NCBI RefSeq assembly: GCF_000266945.1 | Contig: NC_018025.1 | Span: forward strand, 124,001 to 188,000 | Origin: Desulfomonile tiedjei DSM 6799 | GTDB taxonomy: Bacteria > Desulfobacterota > Desulfomonilia > Desulfomonilales > Desulfomonilaceae | Length of the DNA: 64,000 nucleotides | Direction of reading: 5' to 3' | In this document: piece by piece, positions 33,789 through 42,288 of the stretch | How positions within the stretch are numbered: the first letter of the stretch is position 1 | Layout: the number at the start of each line of letters is the position of its first letter | Translations under genes and position numbers: made by a program | Notes under the pieces: model-generated | What the model saw: only the letters and a program-made list of their open reading frames with translations | Databases searched by the model: none | Told to the model about the DNA's origin: nothing

Positions 33789-34996
33789 TGATTCTCCTCC
33801 AGTGGTTCAATTCTGATTCTTGCTTCCAGGATTGTTGTTCTGAGAGGTATGGCTGGTTCCCATTTTTGATAAGGAACATTGTCAGGTCCAGGAGAAATAA
33901 GAAGCGGGATACCCGTAGGAGTGACTGACGTGGAGAGCCATCCATTTCCGGGCACATACACCTCGGAAAAGAAATGCCCAAAACGACCGGCAGTGCGGCA
34001 AGGGATTCCTCGGGCTCTCAAAAAGGCACATTCAAGCAGGACTGTATCCGGACAGCAACCCGTGCCCTTTCTCAAAGTATCCCGGGCATTCTGATACATG
34101 TCATCCAAATTCGAATAAACCGACAGTCCCCCGAAGTAATCGGTCTTTTTTCGGTTGTCATACTTTATGGAGCCGGTGAGCAGTCCATATAGGTGTTTGA
34201 ATTCATTGCGTGCATCTGGAGGAGCGTTTCCTCTTCCGGATGCCCATGCTATTGCCTCAGGAAGCTCGGGGTCTATCTTGTGTCCCTTTTTGAGATAAAT
34301 CGCGATTTCGGATGGCACTTGGCCGGATGCAAGTGCCGATTTCAAGAGAAGATCGTGTTTCAGCACTAGTCCCACATCCACCAAGTACTTGAATGCAAAA
34401 TAGATCTTAACTATTCCCCCCTGACGTACACGGGAATAGTTTACCGTTAACCAACGATTTCCGGCCAAGTCTTCGGCAGACCACGCGGCTGTTCCGGGTC
34501 GGACCGCGTGCTCGCTTTTCAAGAGCTTCTGGCCGGGTCCGTCCCGAGGCCCTGTTACCTGCAACGTCAAGGGACCATCGTAACCTTTTGCCTCCACCTT
34601 GAAGCCAAGACGATATATGCCGGTCATGGTAAAGCGTGACAGCAGTCTGCCTTTCAAGTGTTCAGGAAGTTGTGCTGCCATCCATTTCTGAAGCGTGCTC
34701 TTGAATACAGCTCGTTCGAGACCGACGATCAGGCCTGGATCGCGATCTGCCGGGATCAGTCCGAAATCTGCACAGGTGGCAAGATCTGCAAGAGTGAAAG
34801 GTTGTCTGGTCTCGATCAAGACCAGCACTTTCAAGTCCGGGTGCAGTTTGGCCGCTTTGATCCAGTCTATGGAAACGCTGTCTGCTTTACAGGGTAGTGA
34901 CACCCACGACATTAGCGAGAAGACGGAGATCAGAAGTAAAAAGGTTTTTTTTCTCAGCCGGCAGCTTTGAATTCTGCTTTGAGAAAGCGATTTCAC
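33785..34996 (-). CDS. Secreted transglutaminase-like protein
   Basis: A 403-residue protein with an N-terminal signal segment ('FLLLISVFSLMSWVS'). Its C-terminal half has a transglutaminase-core-like papain fold: Cys in 'KGTGCCPDTVLL', His in 'RFGHFFSEVYVPGNGW', the third residue probably in the tail. Such domains cleave or cross-link peptides, or serve as inactive binders. The first half has no known domain that I recognise. The start at 34996 is a GTG with AGAGG upstream. It overlaps the GNAT gene, so the two probably serve one envelope-related process. Confidence 0.75.
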   Translation of the reverse strand: MKSLSQSRIQSCRLRKKTFLLLISVFSLMSWVSLPCKADSVSIDWIKAAKLHPDLKVLVLIETRQPFTLADLATCADFGLIPADRDPGLIVGLERAVFKSTLQKWMAAQLPEHLKGRLLSRFTMTGIYRLGFKVEAKGYDGPLTLQVTGPRDGPGQKLLKSEHAVRPGTAAWSAEDLAGNRWLTVNYSRVRQGGIVKIYFAFKYLVDVGLVLKHDLLLKSALASGQVPSEIAIYLKKGHKIDPELPEAIAWASGRGNAPPDARNEFKHLYGLLTGSIKYDNRKKTDYFGGLSVYSNLDDMYQNARDTLRKGTGCCPDTVLLECAFLRARGIPCRTAGRFGHFFSEVYVPGNGWLSTSVTPTGIPLLISPGPDNVPYQKWEPAIPLRTTILEARIRIEPLEENQ

Positions 34997-35448
34997 GAAA
35001 ATTGACCTCTAGTGCAGTCTGGCGAGCAACATTTTACATGAGAAAATGCAGGGACACTCAGCTATCGCTAAGCTGGCTGCTCGAATGATGATCCGGGATT
35101 GGACTGCACAGATTCGGGAGTTGGAATATCCTCTCCAATTGCGGGCCGGCGACAGTGTGTATGGGGAAATTGTGCTTGAAGTCACCGGCAGGACAGCTTA
35201 TATGCATCCGCGCCTCAATAACAGGGCTCTTCCTCTATCACATGATGATAAGAGCGTCAAGCCGATAAGAGCGAAGACTCCGTTGGCAGACTCACAAGAA
35301 CCTCTCTAATACAGGTTTTCTGATAATACGATTCAACGGGGTGAATTGTCATTCCGAGTCAAAGCAAAGCAACTGGAGATGAAATCGCGGGCATGTCAGT
35401 CTATGAATTAAGAGGAATTTCCTATTGCTATAAACGTGCTTTCCGGAA
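34997..35448. other. About 450-bp gap, no supported gene
   Basis: An open frame on the plus strand at 35046-35309 (87 codons) has no good ribosome site and no family likeness, so I left it out. No strong repeat or hairpin is visible. Confidence 0.45.
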
Positions 35449-36699
35449 CTACGATCCGGACTTGCCGAGGGACGAGAAGCGCTTGGACTTGCGGGCAGCT
35501 TTCTGAGTTTCCACCTTGTGGACAGGTACAACCAACTTGTCACCGGGTTTCAGCCTTTTCCTCAGGTTAACATCAGGATTCAGACCGGCAAGGATGTTCT
35601 TCTGAATGTTGTACCGCTTAAGTATTCTGGGGAGACTGTCTCCGCGGTTGATGACGTGCACTATTTGCTGTTGCTTGGGTTCTTCTTTAAGCTGGTCCAA
35701 TTTAGCGAGCAGCACTTCTCTCTTACCGGCCGGAACCCGAATACTGTATTCCATTCCCGGCGGAGTCATTCCTCGAACAAGAGAAGGATTCAACTCCACA
35801 AGACTGTCATGAGGGATACCCGTCACCTTCGCTATTTTTTCCAGTCTATAATTCCCCTCGACATTGACTAATTCGTGGTTCTCGTCATCCTTTTTTCCCC
35901 GCAGGGGTGCAAATCCGTACTTTTCAGGAGTCTTGGCGATTGCGGCTATTGCATGAAAACGGGGAAAAAACTCACGAGTCTCTCGTTTGAGACGAGGGCT
36001 CGAGCAGATTTCATCATACTCGTTCGCATCTTCCTGGCAGAGGACTTTATTAAGCTTGTTTTCACCGGAATTGTATGCGCTCAATGCGAGACGCCAGCAA
36101 CCAAACATTCCATACAGGTCTTTGAGATAAAGCATAGCCGCTTTGGTCGACTTGCGCGGATCGAGCCGCTCGTCAACCCAACTGTCCACTCTCAAGCCGT
36201 AACTTCTTGCAGTTGCAGGCATGAACTGCCACATGCCTAAAGCGTTTGCAGGCGACCGAGCTTCAGGATTCGCACCAGATTCCAGCATGAACAAATATGC
36301 GAGATCTTCAGGTAGGCCGTTATCCCGCGCTGCCGTCTTAACCATAGGAAGGTATTCCTCGGCCCGGGAAAGATACCGTTTCATCGTTTCCCGCTGAGAA
36401 TAGGCATATTCCTGGATAAACTGGCGTACCTTCGGAGCTGTATAATCCATCGGTACTTCGGGATAGCCGTTTTTCGCAGGAGCAGGTTTCTTTTTGTCTG
36501 AGGTAGAAGTAAAGGAGATTGCTCGGGAAAGGGCATTTGCAACAGCAGGTCGGTAATCCAGGTCAGATTTGATCAGCGCGCCTTTTGATCCACATCCTAC
36601 GAGGAGGAGTTGGCTTGCCGCGAAAAGAACGCACCAAACCCATCTTCTCGCATGCCGCGGAACCTCGGATGCAACCCCGAGTTTGCCTCGGGGCGTCAC
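35449..36699 (-). CDS. mltD: Membrane-bound lytic murein transglycosylase D (MltD-like lipoprotein)
   Basis: A 416-residue lipoprotein. The lipobox 'LLLVGC' follows an N-terminal hydrophobic stretch. Then comes an SLT/lysozyme-like domain with 'YLFMLESGANPEARSPANAL' (catalytic Glu in the 'ES' pair), 'GMWQFMPATARSYGL' and 'ALSAYNSGENKL', and two C-terminal LysM-type repeats ('VINRGDSLPRILKRYNIQ' and 'GNYRLEKIAKVTGI'). It cleaves peptidoglycan between MurNAc and GlcNAc from the periplasmic face of the outer membrane. Start GTG 36699 with GGAG upstream. Its length is near the E. coli protein's 452. Confidence 0.92.
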   Translation of the reverse strand: MTPRGKLGVASEVPRHARRWVWCVLFAASQLLLVGCGSKGALIKSDLDYRPAVANALSRAISFTSTSDKKKPAPAKNGYPEVPMDYTAPKVRQFIQEYAYSQRETMKRYLSRAEEYLPMVKTAARDNGLPEDLAYLFMLESGANPEARSPANALGMWQFMPATARSYGLRVDSWVDERLDPRKSTKAAMLYLKDLYGMFGCWRLALSAYNSGENKLNKVLCQEDANEYDEICSSPRLKRETREFFPRFHAIAAIAKTPEKYGFAPLRGKKDDENHELVNVEGNYRLEKIAKVTGIPHDSLVELNPSLVRGMTPPGMEYSIRVPAGKREVLLAKLDQLKEEPKQQQIVHVINRGDSLPRILKRYNIQKNILAGLNPDVNLRKRLKPGDKLVVPVHKVETQKAARKSKRFSSLGKSGS

Positions 36700-36826
36700 C
36701 TGTCACGCTCCGCATCGACCCTTTTATGAAGAGAACTCCACATCATGGCAAAAATCATGATAACACATGGCGTATTACGGACAAAGCACTTTCGCTTCAG
36801 GAGCTTCTCATCAAGCCCAGGACTTA

Positions 36827-37546
36827 TTATGTATCCGGAAAACGGATCACCAATCTTGGGGGAGCAATTTCAAGATGACCGCCGATTTGGGCTAGAATCG
36901 AACGTGCAGCAATCAATCCTATGCGATCGTTCGGATCGGGTATTCCGTCGATTGTCGCTCCATTATGGCCGTTCCATTCCATCTTCATTACCGTCGTATC
37001 GAGCTGACCGATTGTAACCTGGAGACATTTTGTGTAGGACCCGGCATTCTGTTTGTACCACAGTTCAAGCGCTGCAATCGTATCCCTGGCGAACGCGAGA
37101 CAATGGACCATGACGTCCTCGACAATGGCAGGATTCCCTCCGAGATTAGGCAGTCCTTCTTCACTTTCTACGACAAGATCGATACCGCGGCCTGCGAATT
37201 GCTGTCCCATTAACGTTTGCACCCGGTTCAGAAGTTCCCGCGCATTGATAGGATAACCGTCATGCTGTTCGCCCCTTGCAAACCTGCGCATGCTCTCGAT
37301 TATCTGTGTCGCCCGCTGGACCTGATTTACGACAATATCCAGGCGCTGCGTGAGAAAATCTCTCTCGTTTTCAACAAAATTCGTGCGCGAAATCTTTAAC
37401 TGGAGCACCTGAGATGCAATCATAATTGTATGCAACGGTTGCGCAATTTCATGCGTGAAACCGTTGAAGATCTCTCGCAGAGAGGTCAGGTGTAGTATCT
37501 CTTCAGCACTCAATTCCTTTTGAACACCGACGCCAACCGGCTTCAT
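36827..37546 (-). CDS. Histidine-kinase-like protein with a degenerate ATPase domain
   Basis: A 239-residue protein. 'FNGFTHEIAQPLHTIMIAS' is a DHp/HisKA-type H-box with the phospho-accepting His. The following domain is HATPase-like in length, but I could not find the N-box asparagines or a clear glycine-rich G2 box; 'GLIAARSILAQIGGHLEI' is the nearest trace. It carries no sensor, so it may be a phosphate carrier, a binding partner or an inactive kinase. The start at 37546 has GGGAGG before it; an ATG at 37582 adds 12 residues without that support. It is divergent from ligD. Confidence 0.7.
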   Translation of the reverse strand: MKPVGVGVQKELSAEEILHLTSLREIFNGFTHEIAQPLHTIMIASQVLQLKISRTNFVENERDFLTQRLDIVVNQVQRATQIIESMRRFARGEQHDGYPINARELLNRVQTLMGQQFAGRGIDLVVESEEGLPNLGGNPAIVEDVMVHCLAFARDTIAALELWYKQNAGSYTKCLQVTIGQLDTTVMKMEWNGHNGATIDGIPDPNDRIGLIAARSILAQIGGHLEIAPPRLVIRFPDT

Positions 37547-37856
37547 TCGGGGGCCTCCCGATACGTGTTTGAAAGAAGCCATAGCACAGTATTCGAGAAG
37601 ATACTATGTCAAAAGACATGAGCCAATAAAGCTTCAGTTTCGAACAGTGGTTTGAGAGGTATTTTGTCTGAGTACGCGGCGGAGAGCACTTCAGGAAACG
37701 GAGCAGATGATAAAGTTTGGATCCCAGCCCAAGACACCCCGGTCTTCGCTAACTTATGTGCATAACTGCGAAATGATATGAGACTTCTTCTCTTATCCGG
37801 TGGCCTCTGAACCGCCATCTTGTGAGTGCATATTTTATTTTCGAGGGAATGCAATC
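37547..37856. other. 310-bp gap with a decayed copy of the 110-bp repeat
   Basis: Positions ~37731-37780 read CTTCGCTAACTTATGTGCATAACTGCGAAATG, a worn copy of the repeat at 45481-45530 and 4347. The remainder shows nothing definite. Confidence 0.5.
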
Positions 37857-39467
37857 ATGAAAAAACGTCTCACATCGTACCGCGACAAGCGGGATTTTGC
37901 GAAGACTCCTGAACCAGCCGGTGAAACGGAATCGAACCATAAGGTCCCGATATTCGTGGTGCAGAAACATGATGCCAAGAAGCTCCATTACGATTTTCGC
38001 CTCGAAGTGAACGGTGTGCTTAAATCCTGGGCGGTTCCGAAAGGTCCTTCTCTTGAGCCTTCGGTAAAGAGACTCGCTGTGGCTACGGAAGACCATCCTT
38101 TGGAATATGCGGATTTCGAAGGATACATTCCGGACGGGGAATATGGAGCAGGCCCTGTTATTGTCTGGGACAGAGGCTTCTATTCCAACATTACCCAAAA
38201 AAGAGGTCAGGCTCTCTCCATTGAACAAGCGATTGAGCACGGCCACCTGACGGTCCTTCTGGATGGAGAAAGACTGAAAGGCGCCTATTCGCTGAGTCGA
38301 ATCCAATCCGGTGCTAAAGCGCAATGGCTCATGGTCAAAGTCAAAGATAAATTCGCAGCGGATCGGGACCTTGCGACCGAGTTTCAGGACTCGGCTTTGA
38401 GCGGCCGGACTCTCGAGGATATCTCGAACGAGTCCATGTCAGAGACACCCCGCGCTGCTTTGGCCTCCGTGAAGAAAACACGAAAATCACCTCATGCCAC
38501 AGACCCGTTTCCGAGCAGGATTAAGCCCATGTTGGCGCTTCTGTCCAAGATGCCCGCGGATCAAGAGCAGTACGGATTTGAATTCAAGTGGGACGGTATA
38601 CGGGCCATCTGCTACTGGGACGGAGAAAGCCTCCGTATAGAAAGCCGCAATCTGCTCGATATCACGTTCCGATGGCCGGAGTTGCAGCAGTTGGGAGAAC
38701 TCCTCGGAGACAGCCCGGCTGTGCTTGACGGGGAAATCATAACCCTCGATGAGCAAGGAAAAGTGAGCTTCGGGTTGCTGAAAGAACGAATGCATCTTTC
38801 AAAAAAACCTTCTCTCAGACTGATGCAACGAGTTTCTCCGGTGTACATGATCTTCGATCTGCTCTATTACCGCGATCGATCGCTCATGGGTCTGGCGTAC
38901 AGAGAAAGACGGAAACTCCTTGAAAAACTGGGATTAGTTTCCAATCATCTGCAGGTTCCACCTTCGTTTCCGGGTCGCGGTGAGGAGACACTAGCTGCAG
39001 CCATCGAGAATGACATTGAGGGAATTGTTGCGAAGCGGCTGGAAAGTGGATACGAAGCAGGAAAACGAAGCGGCGCATGGATTAAAATCAAAACCGGCAA
39101 CCGGCAGGAATTGGTCATCGGCGGCTGGGTGCCTGAGAAGGGTATCAGAAGCCGAGGAGTAGGCGCATTGCTAGTAGGGTATTACGATAATGCCCGCAAT
39201 CTGATATTTGCAGGAAAAGTAGGAACGGGCTTCACTGACGCGTGTCGAATCGAACTAATGAACATGTTAGATAAGCTGGAGCAGGAAAGCAGTCCGTTTA
39301 CAACAAAACCTTCTAAAGAGGCCATATACGTGAAGCCGCAACTCGTTGCGGAAATAGAATTCAGAGAATGGACGTCCGATGGGGTTCTCAGGCATCCATC
39401 ATTCAAAGGGCTTCGTGAAGACAAGGATCCAACGGAAGTTGTCCGGGAAGATGTCGCAGTGCAGTGA
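37857..39467 (+). CDS. ligD: LigD: 3'-phosphoesterase and ATP-dependent DNA ligase domains
   Basis: A 536-residue protein, the PE and ligase parts of bacterial LigD. Residues ~15-160 are the phosphoesterase ('KKLHYDFRLEV', 'DHPLEYADFEG', 'GEYGAGPVIVWD'). The ligase part from ~215 has the nucleotidyl-Lys motif 'FEFKWDGIRA' with Lys244, then 'SRNLLDIT', the glutamate-rich 'VLDGEIITLDE' and a C-terminal OB domain. It acts in non-homologous end joining with Ku, which is not in the window. GAGGGAATG precedes the ATG at 37857. The polymerase domain, usually on the same chain, is the next gene, overlapping by four bases. Confidence 0.93.
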   Translation: MKKRLTSYRDKRDFAKTPEPAGETESNHKVPIFVVQKHDAKKLHYDFRLEVNGVLKSWAVPKGPSLEPSVKRLAVATEDHPLEYADFEGYIPDGEYGAGPVIVWDRGFYSNITQKRGQALSIEQAIEHGHLTVLLDGERLKGAYSLSRIQSGAKAQWLMVKVKDKFAADRDLATEFQDSALSGRTLEDISNESMSETPRAALASVKKTRKSPHATDPFPSRIKPMLALLSKMPADQEQYGFEFKWDGIRAICYWDGESLRIESRNLLDITFRWPELQQLGELLGDSPAVLDGEIITLDEQGKVSFGLLKERMHLSKKPSLRLMQRVSPVYMIFDLLYYRDRSLMGLAYRERRKLLEKLGLVSNHLQVPPSFPGRGEETLAAAIENDIEGIVAKRLESGYEAGKRSGAWIKIKTGNRQELVIGGWVPEKGIRSRGVGALLVGYYDNARNLIFAGKVGTGFTDACRIELMNMLDKLEQESSPFTTKPSKEAIYVKPQLVAEIEFREWTSDGVLRHPSFKGLREDKDPTEVVREDVAVQ

Positions 39468-40393
39468 AACATACACGATCTGACAATACCAAATCATCGA
39501 TAACCATCGAAGGTAAAAAGCTCCACCTGACGAATCTCGATAAAGTGCTTTATCCCGCAACCGGTTTTACCAAAGGCCAGGTGATCGAATACTACGCGAA
39601 AATTTCTGAGGTTCTTCTTCCGCACGTGAAGAATAGACCTCTCACCTTGAAACGATATCCGAACGGCGTTGACGGAGAATACTTCTACGAGAAGATGTGT
39701 CCGTCACATCATCCGGACTGGATACAGACCACCCGTGTTGCGAGTCAGCACCGAAAGTTCGTGGATTATTGCACCATCGACGGTCTTGCGTCTTTGATCT
39801 GGGTGGCCAATCTTGCCTCTCTTGAGCTGCATACCTCGCTTTCTCATTCGGATAATGTGCTTCGACCTTCCATGATAGTCTTCGATCTCGATCCGGGGGA
39901 GCCTGCAGGATTGCTTCAATGCGTTGAAGTGTCGCTCATCTTTCGAGACATGTTGCGGGATCTGGGGTTGGCCGGTTTCGCGAAGACCAGTGGAGGAAAA
40001 GGTCTTCACCTGTACGTTCCATTGAACACGGAAACTGATTACGATCGTACCAAAACATTTGCGCAAGCTCTTGCCAGGTCATTGGCCAAACGCATGCCGA
40101 AACTCGTCACTGCAAACATGAGAAAGGATCTGCGTAAAGGAAAAGTGTTCGTGGACTGGAGCCAAAACGACGATCACAAAACAACGGTGTGCGTGTATTC
40201 CTTGAGAGCACGCGAAAAGCCGACCGTATCTGCTCCAATAGCGTGGAGTACCCTTGAAACCTGCCATAAAAAGAAAAATGCTTCCGGCCTTGTCCTGGAT
40301 ACCGAACAGGTGCTCAAGCAAGTCGAAAAAGAAGGCGACCTCTTTGCGGAAGTGGTTTCATTGAGACAAAAGCTTCCGGAACTCGCGGTGTGA
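39464..40393 (+). CDS. ligD: LigD polymerase (archaeo-eukaryotic primase-like) domain protein
   Basis: A 309-residue protein with 'LDKVLYPATGFTKGQVIEYY', 'SLIWVANLASLELH' and 'PSMIVFDLDPGE', the signature of the NHEJ polymerase (AEP primase) part of LigD; the DLD pair holds the catalytic metals. It fills gaps during end joining. The GTG at 39464 overlaps the TGA of the ligase gene (GTGA), so translation is probably coupled and both products are made together. Splitting the two-domain enzyme into two genes is the less common arrangement. Confidence 0.93.
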   Translation: MKHTRSDNTKSSITIEGKKLHLTNLDKVLYPATGFTKGQVIEYYAKISEVLLPHVKNRPLTLKRYPNGVDGEYFYEKMCPSHHPDWIQTTRVASQHRKFVDYCTIDGLASLIWVANLASLELHTSLSHSDNVLRPSMIVFDLDPGEPAGLLQCVEVSLIFRDMLRDLGLAGFAKTSGGKGLHLYVPLNTETDYDRTKTFAQALARSLAKRMPKLVTANMRKDLRKGKVFVDWSQNDDHKTTVCVYSLRAREKPTVSAPIAWSTLETCHKKKNASGLVLDTEQVLKQVEKEGDLFAEVVSLRQKLPELAV

Positions 40394-40494
40394 GAATAAG
40401 AGTTATGGCGTCCGACCAAAAGTCTTGAGAATGTCATAGGAATGACGGACCTGATGATCGGGTCCATGACACCCGAGTCTCCACATAGGGAAGA

Positions 40495-40845
40495 TCACGG
40501 TGCTCGATCAAGACCTTTCCGAATTTTCTCTGTCATGCGTCTCTCTTGTTCAAGCTTTTCTCTAATTTCTTCTTCTGCTCGCTCTTTTTCCTTTTTCCTA
40601 TCCTTCTCACGCTCTTCAGCGCTGCGACGAGACAAAGACTTGTTGAACCCGCATTCCTGAAGACAATGGCGGTAATTGTCCTGGTCCTTGATACCCGAGC
40701 ACTGAGTCAGGCAGTCGGCAGTATCTCGCTCAGATTGACCAGGGTTGTTGAGAAGCATGTCCCATATCGTTCTTCCGCAACCCGACACATTCAGCAACAG
40801 CGAGATCGAGCACAAAAGAGCAAGCCTCTTGGAACCTTTTGACAT
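40495..40845 (-). CDS. Lipoprotein with a twin C-x3-C motif and a charged coiled tail
   Basis: A 116-residue protein. A lipobox 'LNVSGC' ends the signal peptide. The mature part has 'DCLTQC' and 'RHCLQEC', two C-x3-C motifs 11 residues apart, as in twin-CX3C disulfide proteins such as small Tim and CHCH-type domains. The remaining ~50 residues are a highly charged helix ('EEREKDRKKEKERAEEEIRE'). It probably forms two disulfides in the periplasm. I recognise no named family. It is convergent with the ligD pair. Confidence 0.7.
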   Translation of the reverse strand: MSKGSKRLALLCSISLLLNVSGCGRTIWDMLLNNPGQSERDTADCLTQCSGIKDQDNYRHCLQECGFNKSLSRRSAEEREKDRKKEKERAEEEIREKLEQERRMTEKIRKGLDRAP

Positions 40846-40956
40846 GCGAACAGATCCTGGCTGATGAGGTGTTTAGAGAATGGGATTTCATGAGTACCGC
40901 AATCAGTTCTACTTAATGCCGGACTCTTTGCCAACAGTGTAACCATTCAGTTACAG

Positions 40957-41167
40957 GGGGTAGAGATTTCTACAGCCCCATAGGGGCTACCCAACAGTAG
41001 CCGTGGGTGCAAACCCACGGAAGCGATACGGGAAGTCTTTTGTTTTCAAGACCCTGAAGGGGTCGACCAACGACATTTGAAAATTATTGCCTATCGGTGG
41101 ACCCTTTCAGGGTCATTCAACTATGCATAGGGGCGTGCGGCTGTCCACGGGTTGACACCCGTGGCTA
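40957..41167. repeat. Array of short palindromes, interrupted by a group II intron at its end
   Basis: Units include AGCCCCATAGGGGCT, CCGTGGGTGCAAACCCACGG, ACCCTGAAGGGGT, ACCCTTTCAGGGT and CCACGGGTTGACACCCGTGG. The intron begins three bases after the last one, and more palindromic sequence (GCCCTTCCAGGGC) resumes after it at 41930. It is the same kind of array as at 2512 and 48520. Confidence 0.75.
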
Positions 41168-41917
41168 GTGCGCCTGTGAGCGTACTTGATCAGAGAGGTG
41201 CAAGTCCTCTCCAGGTATACCTTCTCCGGCCTGTAACCGACTGTAACTGCGTCGTCGTGAGGCGGGGTGGAGAGCAACAGGAGGTGAACGACCAGTCCGT
41301 AGGATAACGAACCTGTTTCGGCCGGGTGGTTTCGGCGAGCCTGCTAGCCTATGGCGAAGCCTAGACCCGTGGTTGGGAAGGCATTGAGTTGCCGAAGTAC
41401 CAGTGCGGGAAATCTGTCGAGCTGATGGGTAAGGTGTAAAAGCGATGACAGAGGGCCACCAGGTGGTTGGGGACGGAATGGTCTGGACGGTTGAGTACGT
41501 GAAGCAGGGAGATCTGTGTGCGGGAGAGACACACACAGAAGTCAGAGCCTCCATAGTAGCGTTGAGACGCCGTAATGGGCGAGGAGCAAAGGGAGGCAGG
41601 AAGGTGGGTGCGCAACAGTCAGAAACGCGGAATATACACCGGTATCGAGTGACCGTTTGGCCTAGACCGCCGGAGACATCCGCTGCTATCAGATGGACTA
41701 ACCGTGTATTACGCTGACACCGCACGCTGGCTACCTCTGTAATGGAGGAGAAGGCTTCGAGTCTTTCGCCACATCTGGATGTTCTCTCGTCTGCATCCTC
41801 TGCGTGGTTAGTCAGTCCCCTCGGGGGTGAACCACCGACTGGAGAGCCGTATGCGGGAGATCCGCACGTACGGTTCGGAGGGGGGAGCGCCGGGTAACCG
41901 GTCGTTCCTACCCCTAT
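41168..41917 (+). mobile_element. ORF-less group II intron (~750 nt)
   Basis: The 5' end reads GTGCGCC, the group II start consensus. Domain V, at 41844-41876, is GAGCCGTATGCGGGAG, a short loop, then CCGCACGTACGGTTC, with the AGC catalytic triad and a typical stem; domain VI follows (GGGGGGAGCGCCGGG... CTACCCC) with a candidate bulged A near its end, and the 3' end is probably TAT at 41917. Joining its flanks gives GTGGCTA then CTATTGGGG, like GTGGCTACGATAG in another array (48738). No reverse-transcriptase frame is present, so splicing and mobility would need protein supplied in trans. The insertion point, just after a hairpin, is typical of class C introns. Confidence 0.85.
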
Positions 41918-42032
41918 CTATTGGGGCCGCCCTTCCAGGGCGTGCCCGGCTATGACTAAATGGTTACCCAACAGTTCATATACCAGTTGACACAATTTCT
42001 GACCCTTTGACCATGTTGTTCTTTGAAAGGAC

Positions 42033-42120
42033 GGTAGGGGCCGGCGTCCCTGCCGGACCGAACTGGTTGATTTGTATCTGAAAAACGTGCCTGCACGGAG
42101 ATACAGCACCCACCAATTTT
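42033..42120 (-). repeat. Paired REP-like element, copy upstream of priA
   Basis: On the other strand it reads ATTGGTGGGTGCTGTATC, CCGTGCAGGCAC, then GGTCCGGCAGGGACGCCGG, the order of the two palindromes of the ~125-bp family. Confidence 0.6.
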
Positions 42121-42288
42121 CAAGCAGTGCTTTTCGCAATCGGAGGCTATTTTATATACTTTCCCATAATAGACTCCTCTCCAGATTCTCAATCCTTCCA
42201 AGGGGGTTGTTATTCTTCCATTGCTCTGGTACATGTCGTTAGCCTGAAAATCATTCCTGATACAATCGTAGTGGAAGTGAACCGCTGG

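Noticed and set aside
35046-35309. 87-codon open frame on the plus strand
   Set aside because: Poor start signal and no recognisable domain.
41165-41725. 186-codon open frame inside the intron, minus strand
   Set aside because: Runs against the intron and its product does not resemble a reverse transcriptase; it is a shadow of structured RNA.
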